Below are positions 54,238 to 63,310 of a stretch of DNA of 64,000 bases, in pieces. The stretch comes from Terriglobales bacterium (GTDB lineage Bacteria > Acidobacteriota > Terriglobia > Bryobacterales > Bryobacteraceae): positions 1 through 64,000 of the forward strand of contig JAIXQP010000017.1 in the NCBI GenBank assembly GCA_027485675.1, written 5' to 3'. Under the pieces are notes generated by a model, which saw nothing but the letters and a program-made list of their open reading frames with translations, ran no database searches and was not told where the DNA came from. The position numbers and the translations under genes are program-made. Every line of letters starts with the position of its first letter. Positions within the stretch are counted from its first letter, which is position 1.

Positions 54238-55326
54238 TTAGGGTGAGGGCGGCGGTCGTTTTGCGGCGCCCTTGAGGAGGAAGAAGCTGGCGATATCGAT
54301 GGGCCGGAGCAGGCGGGGCATCTGCTGTTGCAGGAAGCCCTCGGCCTGCTCCCGGGAGAGGGGGAGGCCGAGGTGGCCGGCGATGGTGGTTAGGGTTTCC
54401 GGGGTGAAGGGAAACCCAGGAAGTGGGGGGATTTCGAGGGGGTCTTCGCGGGGCGCCGTGGACCAGCCGGCCTGCGGCTGGTACTGTTCGAAGCAGCGGA
54501 CGCAGACCCATTCCCAATCGGTGTAAATGGCAACCCGCAGGAGGGCGGCGAAGCCGCGATCGACATCGTGGGGGCCGGGGTGTTCCGTGATGTAGGTTCC
54601 GCAGATTTGGCAAAAGACGGCGGGCAGCGAGAAGCGGCTTTGGCGGTAGGCGGCGGGTTGCCAGGAGCGCCCGTGGAGGCGGTCGAGAAAGGAGGGGGAC
54701 TCGGCGGGCGGGGTTGGGGGCGGGGTTGGCGCGGGGACAGCGTAATGGGCTTGCAGCAGTTCGGCGAGGCGAAACTGGAGGGTGCGCAGCATCGCGTCGA
54801 GGATGGTGCGGTAGGCCTGCACGGGTACGGCGAGGCCAGCGTTCTGGGCGTCGCGCTTCAGATCTTCAACGGTCCACAACCCCATGGGCGGTGATGGCGG
54901 AGGGGGAGGGGGAGGTTCAACCCGTGCCGGGATGGAGAGCGACTCACCGGCCGGAAGGAGCGACCACTCCATGGCTGGGGCGTGGGAGACGAAACAGGGT
55001 GCACAGATCCAATGCCACTGCGACCAGCGGGAGAGGGTGACGTAGCCTGCGGGGACAGAGTCGGGGTAGGGGCGTTCAGAGATGCGTTGCGAACAGAGCT
55101 CGCAACGCTCGGACGGTTGGCGGAAGCGGCGCTCTCGGTAAGTTGCGCGTTCGAAGCGGCATTGGCGCAGATGATCGAAGTGGCCCAGCAACCCTTTCAG
55201 AATATCGTTCCGCGACGGCCAGCGCGGAGTTGGCTGACCCCGCTGCAGGGTTCGCGGCTGCGCAGGATCAACCCGGTGAGCCACCTGGACGACCGGCTGT
55301 TCGACGTAGAAACCCGGCGGGCTCAA
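54238..55326 (-). CDS. Duplicated Cys4 zinc-binding protein of unknown function
   Basis: A 362-residue soluble protein made of two related halves. Half 1 has C-x2-C (Cys75, Cys78) and C-x2-C (Cys108, Cys111); half 2 has Cys239, Cys242 and Cys275, Cys278. Around these, both halves share YRxxRF, an ICGTYI/LCSQRI turn, and a WHWICAPCF/WEWVCVRCF strand. After each there is a proline-rich linker and a helical piece (LWTVEDLKRDAQNAGL / FTPETLTTIAGHLGL). So the unit is about 150 residues and was duplicated in tandem. Spacing of 29-32 residues between the pairs fits a treble-clef or zinc-ribbon fold. No catalytic residues are recognised; no known family fits by eye. Confidence 0.8.
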   Translation of the reverse strand: MSPPGFYVEQPVVQVAHRVDPAQPRTLQRGQPTPRWPSRNDILKGLLGHFDHLRQCRFERATYRERRFRQPSERCELCSQRISERPYPDSVPAGYVTLSRWSQWHWICAPCFVSHAPAMEWSLLPAGESLSIPARVEPPPPPPPSPPMGLWTVEDLKRDAQNAGLAVPVQAYRTILDAMLRTLQFRLAELLQAHYAVPAPTPPPTPPAESPSFLDRLHGRSWQPAAYRQSRFSLPAVFCQICGTYITEHPGPHDVDRGFAALLRVAIYTDWEWVCVRCFEQYQPQAGWSTAPREDPLEIPPLPGFPFTPETLTTIAGHLGLPLSREQAEGFLQQQMPRLLRPIDIASFFLLKGAAKRPPPSP

Positions 55327-55517
55327 CCGGCGTGAATTGTGTTACCGGAGCGGTTCCCGAACTTGTTTGCCGACGACGAGGCCGATGAGTTCCCGGTCTC
55401 TTCCCCAAACGGCGCGGATGGCGATTCCGAATGCCTTTGTCGCGGCGGAGAATGGGAATGCGCTGGTGGGTCGCGGGCCGCTGAGCGTTCTTTCGACGGC
55501 CGCCGCAGTTCGCGGCC
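55327..55517. other. Non-coding or decayed stretch
   Basis: No frame with a credible start spans this 191-bp stretch. A minus-strand frame ending at the stop near 55342 reads FGIAIRAVWGRDRELIGLVVGK with coding-like base use, possibly a fragment of a lost gene. It adjoins the decayed gene that follows. Confidence 0.45.
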
Positions 55518-56369
55518 ATGAGCACGCACCCGAGCGGCTACTCCCTGGCAACGCTTGAAAAGCTGGGCGGGGCGAAGCTTTGCCACCTGGTTGTGCTTTG
55601 GGTGGATGAGGCTTACGGGATGGCCGGGGTACGGCGGATTCTGGAGGACACGGAGCTGTACCGCCACGTTTGGTTCGAGAAGCCGCCGCTCCAAAAGCGA
55701 TATTCGGCCGGCGCAAGAGGTACGCCGCCGGAGGATTGCTGGCGTTTTTCCGAGCTTTTGACCAGACTTTTCGCCGGTTGCACTGGCTACCGGCCTGCTG
55801 CTGGTACCGTTTCCGTTGGCCGCTCTGTGGGCGGCGCAGGTGAACCGTCCGGTGGTAGCGGGGGAGTGGCTGGAACCGGTGTGGAAGAGGGGTATTCTCT
55901 ATTCCCGGCAGAGCCTGTTCGCCAATCCGCGGGCGACGGGCGGCGGGCGGGGTTGTCCTGGTTCCTGGCGAGGAGGGTCACGGGTCGGGCTGCGCTTTTC
56001 CCCTTCCCGTTGCTGGCCCTGGCGCGGGCCGTGGGCCAGAGCCCCGGGCGATGCGCGACTTGGCGATGGAGTCTGAGGCGCGGGACGCCGCGTTGTTAAT
56101 TCGACAGATGGCGGGGCCCGGGGGCCACGCGGTTTCTGACCTCGCAGCCGTTGACGGGCGTGATCGCGGACCGCCATCTGGCGAGTTCGACCCCGGCGGC
56201 GCCGGAGCTGGCGGCGCGTCATCGGTGGTTTGTGGCCGACCGGCTTGGCCCGTTGAACCCGACCCTGGCGATTGGGCAGTTTGCCGGTCTTCGCGGGTGG
56301 CTGGCGCAGTATGAACTGGTTGTCGAGACGCCGGGAGCGCGCGTTTACCGATGGCGAGCGGCGAGCTAG
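55518..56369 (+). pseudogene. Decayed membrane-protein gene with several frameshifts
   Basis: Coding-like pieces appear in turn in different frames. First comes a piece from the ATG at 55518 (HLVVLWVDEAYGMAGVRRIL). Then AIFGRRKRYAAGGLLAFFRAF lies in another frame near 55700-55770. Next SPVALATGLLLVPFPLAALW followed by QVNRPVVAGEWLEPVWKRGILYS appears in a third. The last piece, from about 56145 to the TAG at 56367-56369, reads GVIADRHLASSTPAAPELA and YELVVETPGARVYRWRAAS. The hydrophobic helix and the tail recall large membrane glycosyltransferases, but this is uncertain. Sequencing error could explain one shift but hardly several. Confidence 0.5.
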
Positions 56370-56372
56370 CGC

Positions 56373-59126
56373 TTAGCGCAGAGAAGCCTTGGCGCGGGCA
56401 ACGTCGGCGGTGAGGCGCTGACGGAGGGCGGCGGCTTTCCCGGTCTGCTGGCGGGCGCTATAGAGATCGATCAGACGCTGGCCGGTGGTCTCAAGGCCCT
56501 CGATTTCGCTGATTAACAGATCCTGAGCGACGAGGCCGTCGTAGGCCTGGGTTAGGGCGGCTTCGGCTTCTTCCCAACGGCGCTGCGCGATGAGGACGGC
56601 ACCGAGGCGGCTGAGGGCGAAGAGACGGGGACCGTGATCGGCGTCCTTGCCCTGTTTGGCGTCAAGGACCGGGCGAAGAACCTTTTCCGCTTCGGCCAAC
56701 TGTCCGCGTGTCTGCAAGAGCTCGGCGAGGTCGGAGGCCGAGTCGGCCGTAAACTGATTCGCGGCACCGCGGGTGGCGAGCAGGCCGTCGTAGGCCTCGC
56801 GCGTCAAGGCCATGGCGCGGGCCGGGTTGGCGGTGCGGATGACCCGGGCCAAGTTGACCATGGTCTTCAAGGTGTCGGAGTGGGTGTTGCCCAGCGCCTT
56901 GCGCTGCCCGGCTAGTGCTTCCTCCAGCAGGGCGAGCTCCTTCTCCGGCTGGCCAACTTCGGCATAGGCCCAGGCCAGATGGACCAGAAGGCGCATGGTG
57001 CGCGGATGACCCGGCGGGTAGACCTTTGAGCGGGCGGCGCGGTTCTCCTCCAGGATCGCGAGGGCTTCCTGATGCTGTCCGCGGTTGGATAAGACCGTCG
57101 CGACGTTATACATGGCGACGAGGGTATCGGGGTGAGCGACGCCATGGATGCGGCGATTAATGGCGAGGACGCGGCGGAACCAGGCCTCCTCTTCGGCGAA
57201 CCGGCGGAGTGCGTGGTAGGTGACGCCGAGGGCGCTCATGGCTTTCAAAGTATCGGGGTGCTCGTCGCCAAGGTTCCGGCGGCGAATTTCGACTACCTTA
57301 ACTTGAAGCTGTTCGGCTTCGGCGGGAGAATCATCGAGCAAGGAGGAGGCGAGGACGGCTAGGATCTCGAGCGTTTGGGGATGTTCCGGGCCGAAGGTGC
57401 GTTGGGACCGGGCGAGAGCTTCCCGGAGCAGGGCGACGGCCGGCGAGCGCTTATCCTGCGTGACGAGGGCGGCGGCGAGGGCGGACATGGCGTTGATGGT
57501 GGCGGGGTCGCCGGGCCCCAGGTGGCGCCGATGCGCGGCGAGGAGTTCGGTGTAAAGAGCTTCGGCCTCGCCGTAGCGGCCTTGAATGGAGCCGAGAGAG
57601 GCGAGGAGCAGGCGGCTCGAGAGCGTATCGCGATGGTTTTCGCCCTGGACGGCGCGGCGGAGGGAGATGGCGCGTTCGACATGTTGCTGGGCCGCGGGGA
57701 AGACCGCGAGGCCGTAATAGGCGTTAGCGATCGTTTCCCGGATGGCCGCTTCGACGAGGGGTTGGTTGGTGAATTTGCCTTCGACGTTTTGCGAGGCACG
57801 ATCGAGGGCGGTGCGAACGGTGAGATTGGGGTCGGGCGAGACGGTGGGACGGGCTTGGCTGCGGGGATCGGCCTGGGCGAGGACGGAGGTGCGGAGGAAG
57901 TCGTTGACGGCGGTGGCGACCTGTTCGGCCTGGCGGGCGCGGACGGCGAGGGAGGCGCTAATGATGACCGCGGCGACGAGGACGGCGAGGGCGGCCGCGG
58001 CGAAGGCGAAGGGGAGGCGGTGGCGGCGAACGAACTTGCCGACGCGGTAGGCGCGCGAGGGCGGGGCGGCTTCGACGGGTTCCCCGGCGAGGTAGCGTTC
58101 CAGATCGCGGACGAGGCCGTTGACGGATTCGTAGCGGCGGGAGCGCTCCTTTTCGAGGGCTTTGAGGGGGATCCAATCGAGTTCGCGGTCGAGGGAGGAG
58201 GTTTGATTCCGGAGGGAGGGGGCGAGGGGTTCGTGGTCGCGGATGCGCTCGAGGAGAGATTGGACGTTTTCGCGGGCGAGTTCGCCGCTATCGAGGGGGG
58301 CGGCGCCGGTGAGGAGTTCGTAGAGCAGCGCGCCGAGCGAGTAGACATCGGCGCGGATATCGATATCGGCGTTGCCGGGGGCGGCTTGTTCCGGGCTCAT
58401 GTACTGGAGCGTGCCGAGGATGATGCCGATCTGGGTATGGAGCGAGGGGCCGGTGAGATCGGGGTGGAGGGCTTTGGCGAGGCCGAAGTCGATGACCTTG
58501 GGAATGGGATGGCCCTCGACGGTTTTCACGAGGACGTTCGAAGGTTTGATATCCCGATGGATGATGCCTTTCTGGTGAGCGTGATGGATGGCCTGGCAGA
58601 CGGGGATGAAGAGCTCGATGCGCTGGCGGATGGAGAGTTGGTGGCGTTCGGCGTAGACGGTAAGGGGGAGGCCGTCAACGAACTCCATGACGAAGTAGGG
58701 CAGGCCTTGCGGGGTGGTGCCGGCATCGAGCACTTGGGCGATGCTGGGGTGGTCCATGAGGGCGAGGGCGCGGCGTTCGGAATCGAAGCGGGCGATGACG
58801 GCTTTTGAGCCCATGCCGGGCTTGATGATTTTGAGGGCGACTTCGCGGCGGATGGGATCGGTCTGGGTGGCGAGGTAGACGGTGCCCATGCCGCCTTCGC
58901 CAAGGACGAGATCGACTTTGTAGGGGCCAATGGCGGCGGGGGGTGCGTCGGAGGGGACGAGGAAATTGGCGGCACGCTCGTGGGTGGCGAGGAGTTGGGA
59001 GACTTGTTGGAGAAGCGAAGGGTTATCAGGACAGGCGGTGGCGAGGTAGGCCGCACGCTCCGGGGCCGGCAGATCAAGCGCGGCATCGAAGAGTTCGTTG
59101 AGACGTTGGTAGCGTTCCGGGGTCAT
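56373..59126 (-). CDS. Membrane Ser/Thr protein kinase with TPR sensor domain
   Basis: A 917-residue PknB-like kinase. Kinase domain about 68-345: GEGGMGTVY (76-84), VALKIIK (Lys99), the catalytic HRDIKPSN, DFGLAKA, and APE-like region SPEQAAPG. One membrane helix (about 380-400, FAFAAAALAVLVAAVIISASLAV). The C-terminal half outside the membrane is tetratricopeptide repeats (for example LYTELLAAHRRHLGPGDPATI, kinesin-light-chain style). A small N-terminal helical part (PERYQRLNELFDAALDLP) is typical of Solibacter kinases of this class. It follows the sigma factor by 6 bp, and phosphorylation of that sigma factor is a testable idea. Confidence 0.94.
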   Translation of the reverse strand: MTPERYQRLNELFDAALDLPAPERAAYLATACPDNPSLLQQVSQLLATHERAANFLVPSDAPPAAIGPYKVDLVLGEGGMGTVYLATQTDPIRREVALKIIKPGMGSKAVIARFDSERRALALMDHPSIAQVLDAGTTPQGLPYFVMEFVDGLPLTVYAERHQLSIRQRIELFIPVCQAIHHAHQKGIIHRDIKPSNVLVKTVEGHPIPKVIDFGLAKALHPDLTGPSLHTQIGIILGTLQYMSPEQAAPGNADIDIRADVYSLGALLYELLTGAAPLDSGELARENVQSLLERIRDHEPLAPSLRNQTSSLDRELDWIPLKALEKERSRRYESVNGLVRDLERYLAGEPVEAAPPSRAYRVGKFVRRHRLPFAFAAAALAVLVAAVIISASLAVRARQAEQVATAVNDFLRTSVLAQADPRSQARPTVSPDPNLTVRTALDRASQNVEGKFTNQPLVEAAIRETIANAYYGLAVFPAAQQHVERAISLRRAVQGENHRDTLSSRLLLASLGSIQGRYGEAEALYTELLAAHRRHLGPGDPATINAMSALAAALVTQDKRSPAVALLREALARSQRTFGPEHPQTLEILAVLASSLLDDSPAEAEQLQVKVVEIRRRNLGDEHPDTLKAMSALGVTYHALRRFAEEEAWFRRVLAINRRIHGVAHPDTLVAMYNVATVLSNRGQHQEALAILEENRAARSKVYPPGHPRTMRLLVHLAWAYAEVGQPEKELALLEEALAGQRKALGNTHSDTLKTMVNLARVIRTANPARAMALTREAYDGLLATRGAANQFTADSASDLAELLQTRGQLAEAEKVLRPVLDAKQGKDADHGPRLFALSRLGAVLIAQRRWEEAEAALTQAYDGLVAQDLLISEIEGLETTGQRLIDLYSARQQTGKAAALRQRLTADVARAKASLR

Positions 59127-59132
59127 CGCGAT

Positions 59133-59711
59133 CTAGGGAGCCGGGCTGAGCTGCTGGAAGAGCCACGCTTGGGCCATGCGAAAGTCTCGGCGGACGGTGC
59201 TGACGGAGGCGTCGAGGACCAGGGCGGTCTCTTCAAGGGAGAGGCCCGCAAAGAAGCGGAGTTCGATCACGCGGGCTTGGCGGGGATTGAGCGTTTCGAG
59301 AGCGTCCAGGGCGGCATCGAGGGCGAGAACATCCGCATCAACCGGTTGGCAGGCGGCGACCTGGCCGGCTTCGGAAAGGGAGACGCGGAGGGCGCCATGG
59401 CCGCGCTTGGCGGTTTGGGCTTCGCGGGCGGTTTGGACGAGGATGCGGCGCATCAGGGTGGCCGAGACGCCGAAGAAGTGGGCGCGGCTCTGCCATTCGC
59501 TGGGCTGCCATTCCATGAGGCGGAGGAAGGCTTCATTGACGAGGGCGGAGGGCTGCAGGATATGGCCGGGGCGCTCGCGCGCCAGGTAGTTGGCGGCGAG
59601 GGCATGGAGTTCGCCGTAGACGAGCGGAGTAAGATGCGTAAGGGCGCTCGGATCGCCTTGGCGCCAAGCGGTGAGGATCTGGGTGATGTCGGAGCGGTCG
59701 GGAGAGGACAT
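59133..59711 (-). CDS. ECF RNA polymerase sigma factor (TIGR02999-like)
   Basis: A 192-residue sigma factor with region 2 (LTPLVYGELHALAANYLARER, LVNEAFLRLMEWQPSEWQSRAHFFGVSATLMRRILV) and region 4 (LNPRQARVIELRFFAGLSLEETALVLDASVSTVRRDFRMAQAWL). It is of the acidobacterial/planctomycete type whose genes usually sit next to a Ser/Thr kinase, as here, rather than an anti-sigma factor. It probably directs genes for envelope or secreted functions; the divergent protease gene at 59886 is one candidate. Confidence 0.93.
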   Translation of the reverse strand: MSSPDRSDITQILTAWRQGDPSALTHLTPLVYGELHALAANYLARERPGHILQPSALVNEAFLRLMEWQPSEWQSRAHFFGVSATLMRRILVQTAREAQTAKRGHGALRVSLSEAGQVAACQPVDADVLALDAALDALETLNPRQARVIELRFFAGLSLEETALVLDASVSTVRRDFRMAQAWLFQQLSPAP

Positions 59712-59885
59712 CAGGCAAAAGAGGAAGGCGGCGAAAGAAACTTTGAACAGTTTCGATGTGATTTCGCCCAGTTATAAGTATGAGCTACTTTTGCCGATAA
59801 GCAGATGGGCTCGCAAAACGTTTTTCACGATATCGCTGCTCGTCAAGGAAGCGGTCGTGACTAGGGAAAAGGGATAAAGATAACG

Positions 59886-61901
59886 ATGCGAATGCAATTT
59901 TTGTTAGCGACTCTAGTTCTGGCCGCGTCCCTCGGCGCGCAGACCGAATTTCAGTTCTCCGACGGCGGCAGGCGGACGGCGCTAGTCCTGGCGGCGGATG
60001 AAGTATTCAGCAGCAAGGGCGCGGTGTCGGCGGCCCGCGGGGTCAAGGAGTGGGCCGGCGGAAAGGTGTTTCAGCTGGATTCGGCGCGAATGAAGAGTCT
60101 GCGCGGTTCGCTGATGGGGCGAAACGGTATTGTTCCGGTATTCTACGACAAGGCGAATCTTCCGTCGGCGGAGAAGTTGGCGGCGATGAGCGCCGAACAG
60201 CGGATGACGCGGATGGCGGCAGCCCGGCGGTTGATGACCGCGAAGCTTTCCGTGCACCTGGATGCCAGCCGGTTGAGTGAACTGTCCGAAACCCAGCCGC
60301 TGGGAACCGAAAAGAGCTATCTACCCGGTTGGACCACCGTGGTCTACAGCGACGCCTTCGCGGCACTTGAAGCGGCCGAGTGGATGGCGAAAAAGGGCGG
60401 TTTCGAGTTCACGCCGGTATTCGCCCGCGAGACCTATGTGCGGCAGCTGAAGCGGGTTCCGAACGATCCGCTCTATCCGAAGCAGTGGCACCTGGATGAC
60501 ACCTTGAAATTGAACATCGGGATGAAAGATGCCTGGGACTTCGCCACCGGCAAGGGCATCAACATGGCGGTGATTGACGACGCGCTGGACCTGAAGCACG
60601 AGGACCTGACGAACGTCTATCCGCTCGAATCCGGCTATCACCAGAACTTTAAAGAGGACGGGGAGCGGAACGATCCGAACCCGATGAAGGCTTCGGAAAA
60701 CCATGGAACCTATTGCGGTGGCCTGGCCATGGCGGCGGGTTTCAACAACACCGGCGTGATTGGCGTGGCACCGGAGGCCCGAGCGATGGGCTTGCGGTTG
60801 GTGGGCGGTGCGACGGCCGACGACGCGGCGCAGATTGCGCTGGGCTGGCAGCCGGAAGGTATCGTGACGCACGTTTCGAGCAACAGTTGGGGCCCGTCCG
60901 ACGACGGCAAGAGTGATGGCCGCATCAGCGCTCTGCAACTGGCCGGGATGCGGAAGGGTATCGTGGAAAACCGCGATCGCCGGGGGACGGTGTATGCGAT
61001 TTCGTGCGGCAATGGCCGGGCCGAAGGCGACGACGCCAGCTACGATGCCTTTTCGGCATCGCGGTATGCCATCGCAGTAGCAGCGGTGGGCCGGGACGGG
61101 AAGCAGAGTTCGTTTTCTGAAAGCGGCATGTCGGTGGCGATTGCGGCCTTCGGCGGCGAATTCCAACCACCGGACGTCCTCTGGAGCACCAACGTGAGCG
61201 GAGAAGAGGCGTTTAACATCAAGGCGGAAAACTTCCCAACGACGGAAGCGCCGATCAACTACACCGATTCGGCCAACGGCACCTCTTCGGCGGCGCCTCA
61301 GGTTTCCGGCGCTGCGGCCTTACTGCTGGAGTTTAAACCGACCCTGGGCTATCGGGACGTAAAGGAGATCCTGATGAAGACGGCGACGCGGGAAGGCTTG
61401 GAGGGGAACGACGGGTTCCGCACGAACGCGGGCGGGTTTTCCTTTAGCCATTCTTTCGGGGCTGGGTTACTTAATGTGGCCGGGGCGTTAGTGGCGGCAC
61501 TTGACTGGAAGAACCTGGGTGATTTGCAAGTCACTGAATATACCTTCACGGGTCCGGAAGCGATTGCGGAGGGCGGCTCGCCGTTTACCGCGGAGTTGAA
61601 CTTCAATGCAGCAGCCGATAAGCTGCGCGTCGAGCATGTCGAGCTGATCGTCAACGTGAAGCACGCCAACCGCGGGGACTTGCAGTTCACGATTGAGTCG
61701 CCGAGCGGGTTCCGGGCCATTGCGCTGCCGCGCAAGCCGGACGACAACGCCGACTTCACCGACTACATGTTCACGACGCCGCGATTCTGGGGCGAGAGTG
61801 CGCAAGGCGTGTGGAAGGTGATCATCACCGACACGGTCACCAACGAAGTGGTTGGATCGCTGGTCGACGCGAAGTTGCGGGTTTACGGCACCGAGCAGTA
61901 G
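59886..61901 (+). CDS. Secreted subtilisin-like protease (S8) with C-terminal P domain
   Basis: A 671-residue exported protease (signal MRMQFLLATLVLAASLGAQ). Residues about 20-190 form an N-terminal pro-region. The catalytic triad is Asp231 (MAVIDDALD), His273 (SENHGTYCGG) and Ser467 (NGTSSAAPQVSG). The last about 120 residues (VTEYTFTGPEAIAEGG ... LRVEHVELIVNVKHANRGDLQFTIESPSG) match a proprotein-convertase P domain, as in kexin/furin. It would be secreted and self-processed. Promoter details are unclear: the 174-bp gap to the sigma gene is AT-rich and has TATAAG on the plus strand. Confidence 0.94.
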   Translation: MRMQFLLATLVLAASLGAQTEFQFSDGGRRTALVLAADEVFSSKGAVSAARGVKEWAGGKVFQLDSARMKSLRGSLMGRNGIVPVFYDKANLPSAEKLAAMSAEQRMTRMAAARRLMTAKLSVHLDASRLSELSETQPLGTEKSYLPGWTTVVYSDAFAALEAAEWMAKKGGFEFTPVFARETYVRQLKRVPNDPLYPKQWHLDDTLKLNIGMKDAWDFATGKGINMAVIDDALDLKHEDLTNVYPLESGYHQNFKEDGERNDPNPMKASENHGTYCGGLAMAAGFNNTGVIGVAPEARAMGLRLVGGATADDAAQIALGWQPEGIVTHVSSNSWGPSDDGKSDGRISALQLAGMRKGIVENRDRRGTVYAISCGNGRAEGDDASYDAFSASRYAIAVAAVGRDGKQSSFSESGMSVAIAAFGGEFQPPDVLWSTNVSGEEAFNIKAENFPTTEAPINYTDSANGTSSAAPQVSGAAALLLEFKPTLGYRDVKEILMKTATREGLEGNDGFRTNAGGFSFSHSFGAGLLNVAGALVAALDWKNLGDLQVTEYTFTGPEAIAEGGSPFTAELNFNAAADKLRVEHVELIVNVKHANRGDLQFTIESPSGFRAIALPRKPDDNADFTDYMFTTPRFWGESAQGVWKVIITDTVTNEVVGSLVDAKLRVYGTEQ

Positions 61902-61924
61902 ATTTCCGCGAACAGTGAGCAACA

Positions 61925-61958
61925 AACGGGCGGCCCGCCGGGATGGGGGCCGCCCGTT
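61925..61958. terminator. Bidirectional terminator-like hairpin
   Basis: A 12-bp perfect stem (AACGGGCGGCCC / GGGCCGCCCGTT) with a 10-nt loop, located between the convergent protease and MFS genes. The T-tracts are short (TTCGCTTTA on the plus strand, GTTTGTTG on the minus strand). Confidence 0.65.
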
Positions 61959-62017
61959 CGCTTTAGGAGCCGGGGACCGCTCGGGAGTTCGCGGCGCTTG
62001 GTCTGCTTGACTCCGTT

Positions 62018-63310
62018 TCAGTCCGCGGAAGCCGCGGCCCGCGCTCGCGGGACGTGCAGGGTCCGGGTGGTATCGATGGCCAACGAACAGAGAGCCAGCA
62101 TCAGGAACGCCCCGGCGCAGATCCAGAAAATCTCGCTCCAATCCTTAAGATGCCAAGTGGTGGCGAGAATCATGGGGATGAGCTTAGCCACCATCGAGGC
62201 GCCAAAGTTACCCCACATATTCGACCACGCAATCGTCGAGGCCACGTTCGATCCGCCGATATCCTGACCGATCGCCCAGACGGCGGGCATCACGCTATCC
62301 GCGGAGAACGCAACGACGGCGCAGGCCACCGTGATCCCGAGCGGGCCGGGCAGGAACGGGCAAACGATGTAGGCCAGGGCGGCCAGCGTGCAACCCGTAA
62401 GAAAAGGAAGACGGCGGCCCCATTTCAGGCCAAATCGCAGAGTGAGTTGATCGCACCACCAGCCGCCGAACAGCATGCCCGCCATGCCGGCGGTGAGGGC
62501 GATCGAGACATTACGGCTGGCGGTCACCTGATCGAGGCCGCGGACTTCAATGAGGTACGCCGGCAGCCACGTGATGAGAAACGCCCAGCCAAAGTTGAGG
62601 CCAAGCATACCCAGATTCAGCATCCACAGACCAGGGTGAAGGATCAACTGGCGGATGGGGAAACCAGGAGGGGGCGACGGTGGGGGCGGGCCAATCAGTT
62701 CCCGCTCGCCGTCATTGACCCTGGGATGCTGGGAGGGACGATCCCGGAAAACGAAATGAGTGAGGGCCGCGAGCGCGAGTCCGCCGACGCCGTAGAGGAG
62801 CAACACCAGCCGCCAGGAGCCGAAGCTGGCAATGGCCAGCGCCGTCAGCCAGAGCGCCATCGCGTTCCCCACGCGGCCGCCAAAGGAGACCACCGAGTTG
62901 GCGCGGGCACGGTGCGTGAGCGGGAACCAACGGGAGATGACGAGCGCGCTGGCGGGGTAGGCCCCGGCCTCGGCCAAGCCGCAGGCGGCGCGGACGGCGA
63001 GCATGGCCAACAACGTGGAGGTGAGGCCTGTGGCGGCAGTCGCGAGGCTCCAAAGTACGATGTAGGTGACCAACATCTTGCGGGGCCCGAACCGGTCCGC
63101 CAGATAGCCGGCTGGTAGCTGGCCAAGGGCGTAGGCAAAGAAGAACGTAGCAAGGATGTCGCCCGTGGATTCGCGGGTAAGGTTAAGTTCGCTCTGAAAC
63201 GCCGGCGATTGGACCACCGCGCTCATGCAGATGCGATCGAGGTACAGCAGAAACGCATTGGCGGTGGCGACGGCGAGCAGGCCGTAGCGAATACGGGTGG
63301 GTTGGCTCAC
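62018..63310 (-). CDS. MFS transporter, anion/cation symporter (ACS) type
   Basis: A 430-residue protein with twelve membrane helices. The loop 2-3 motif is GYLADRFGPRKML and the N-terminus carries YLDRICMSAVV, which is typical of the ACS family (hexuronate, glucarate or organic anion symporters). It overlaps the M19 dipeptidase gene upstream by 4 bp, so its substrate may be a product of the dipeptidase or a related small peptide/organic anion. Confidence 0.9.
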   Translation of the reverse strand: MSQPTRIRYGLLAVATANAFLLYLDRICMSAVVQSPAFQSELNLTRESTGDILATFFFAYALGQLPAGYLADRFGPRKMLVTYIVLWSLATAATGLTSTLLAMLAVRAACGLAEAGAYPASALVISRWFPLTHRARANSVVSFGGRVGNAMALWLTALAIASFGSWRLVLLLYGVGGLALAALTHFVFRDRPSQHPRVNDGERELIGPPPPSPPPGFPIRQLILHPGLWMLNLGMLGLNFGWAFLITWLPAYLIEVRGLDQVTASRNVSIALTAGMAGMLFGGWWCDQLTLRFGLKWGRRLPFLTGCTLAALAYIVCPFLPGPLGITVACAVVAFSADSVMPAVWAIGQDIGGSNVASTIAWSNMWGNFGASMVAKLIPMILATTWHLKDWSEIFWICAGAFLMLALCSLAIDTTRTLHVPRARAAASAD

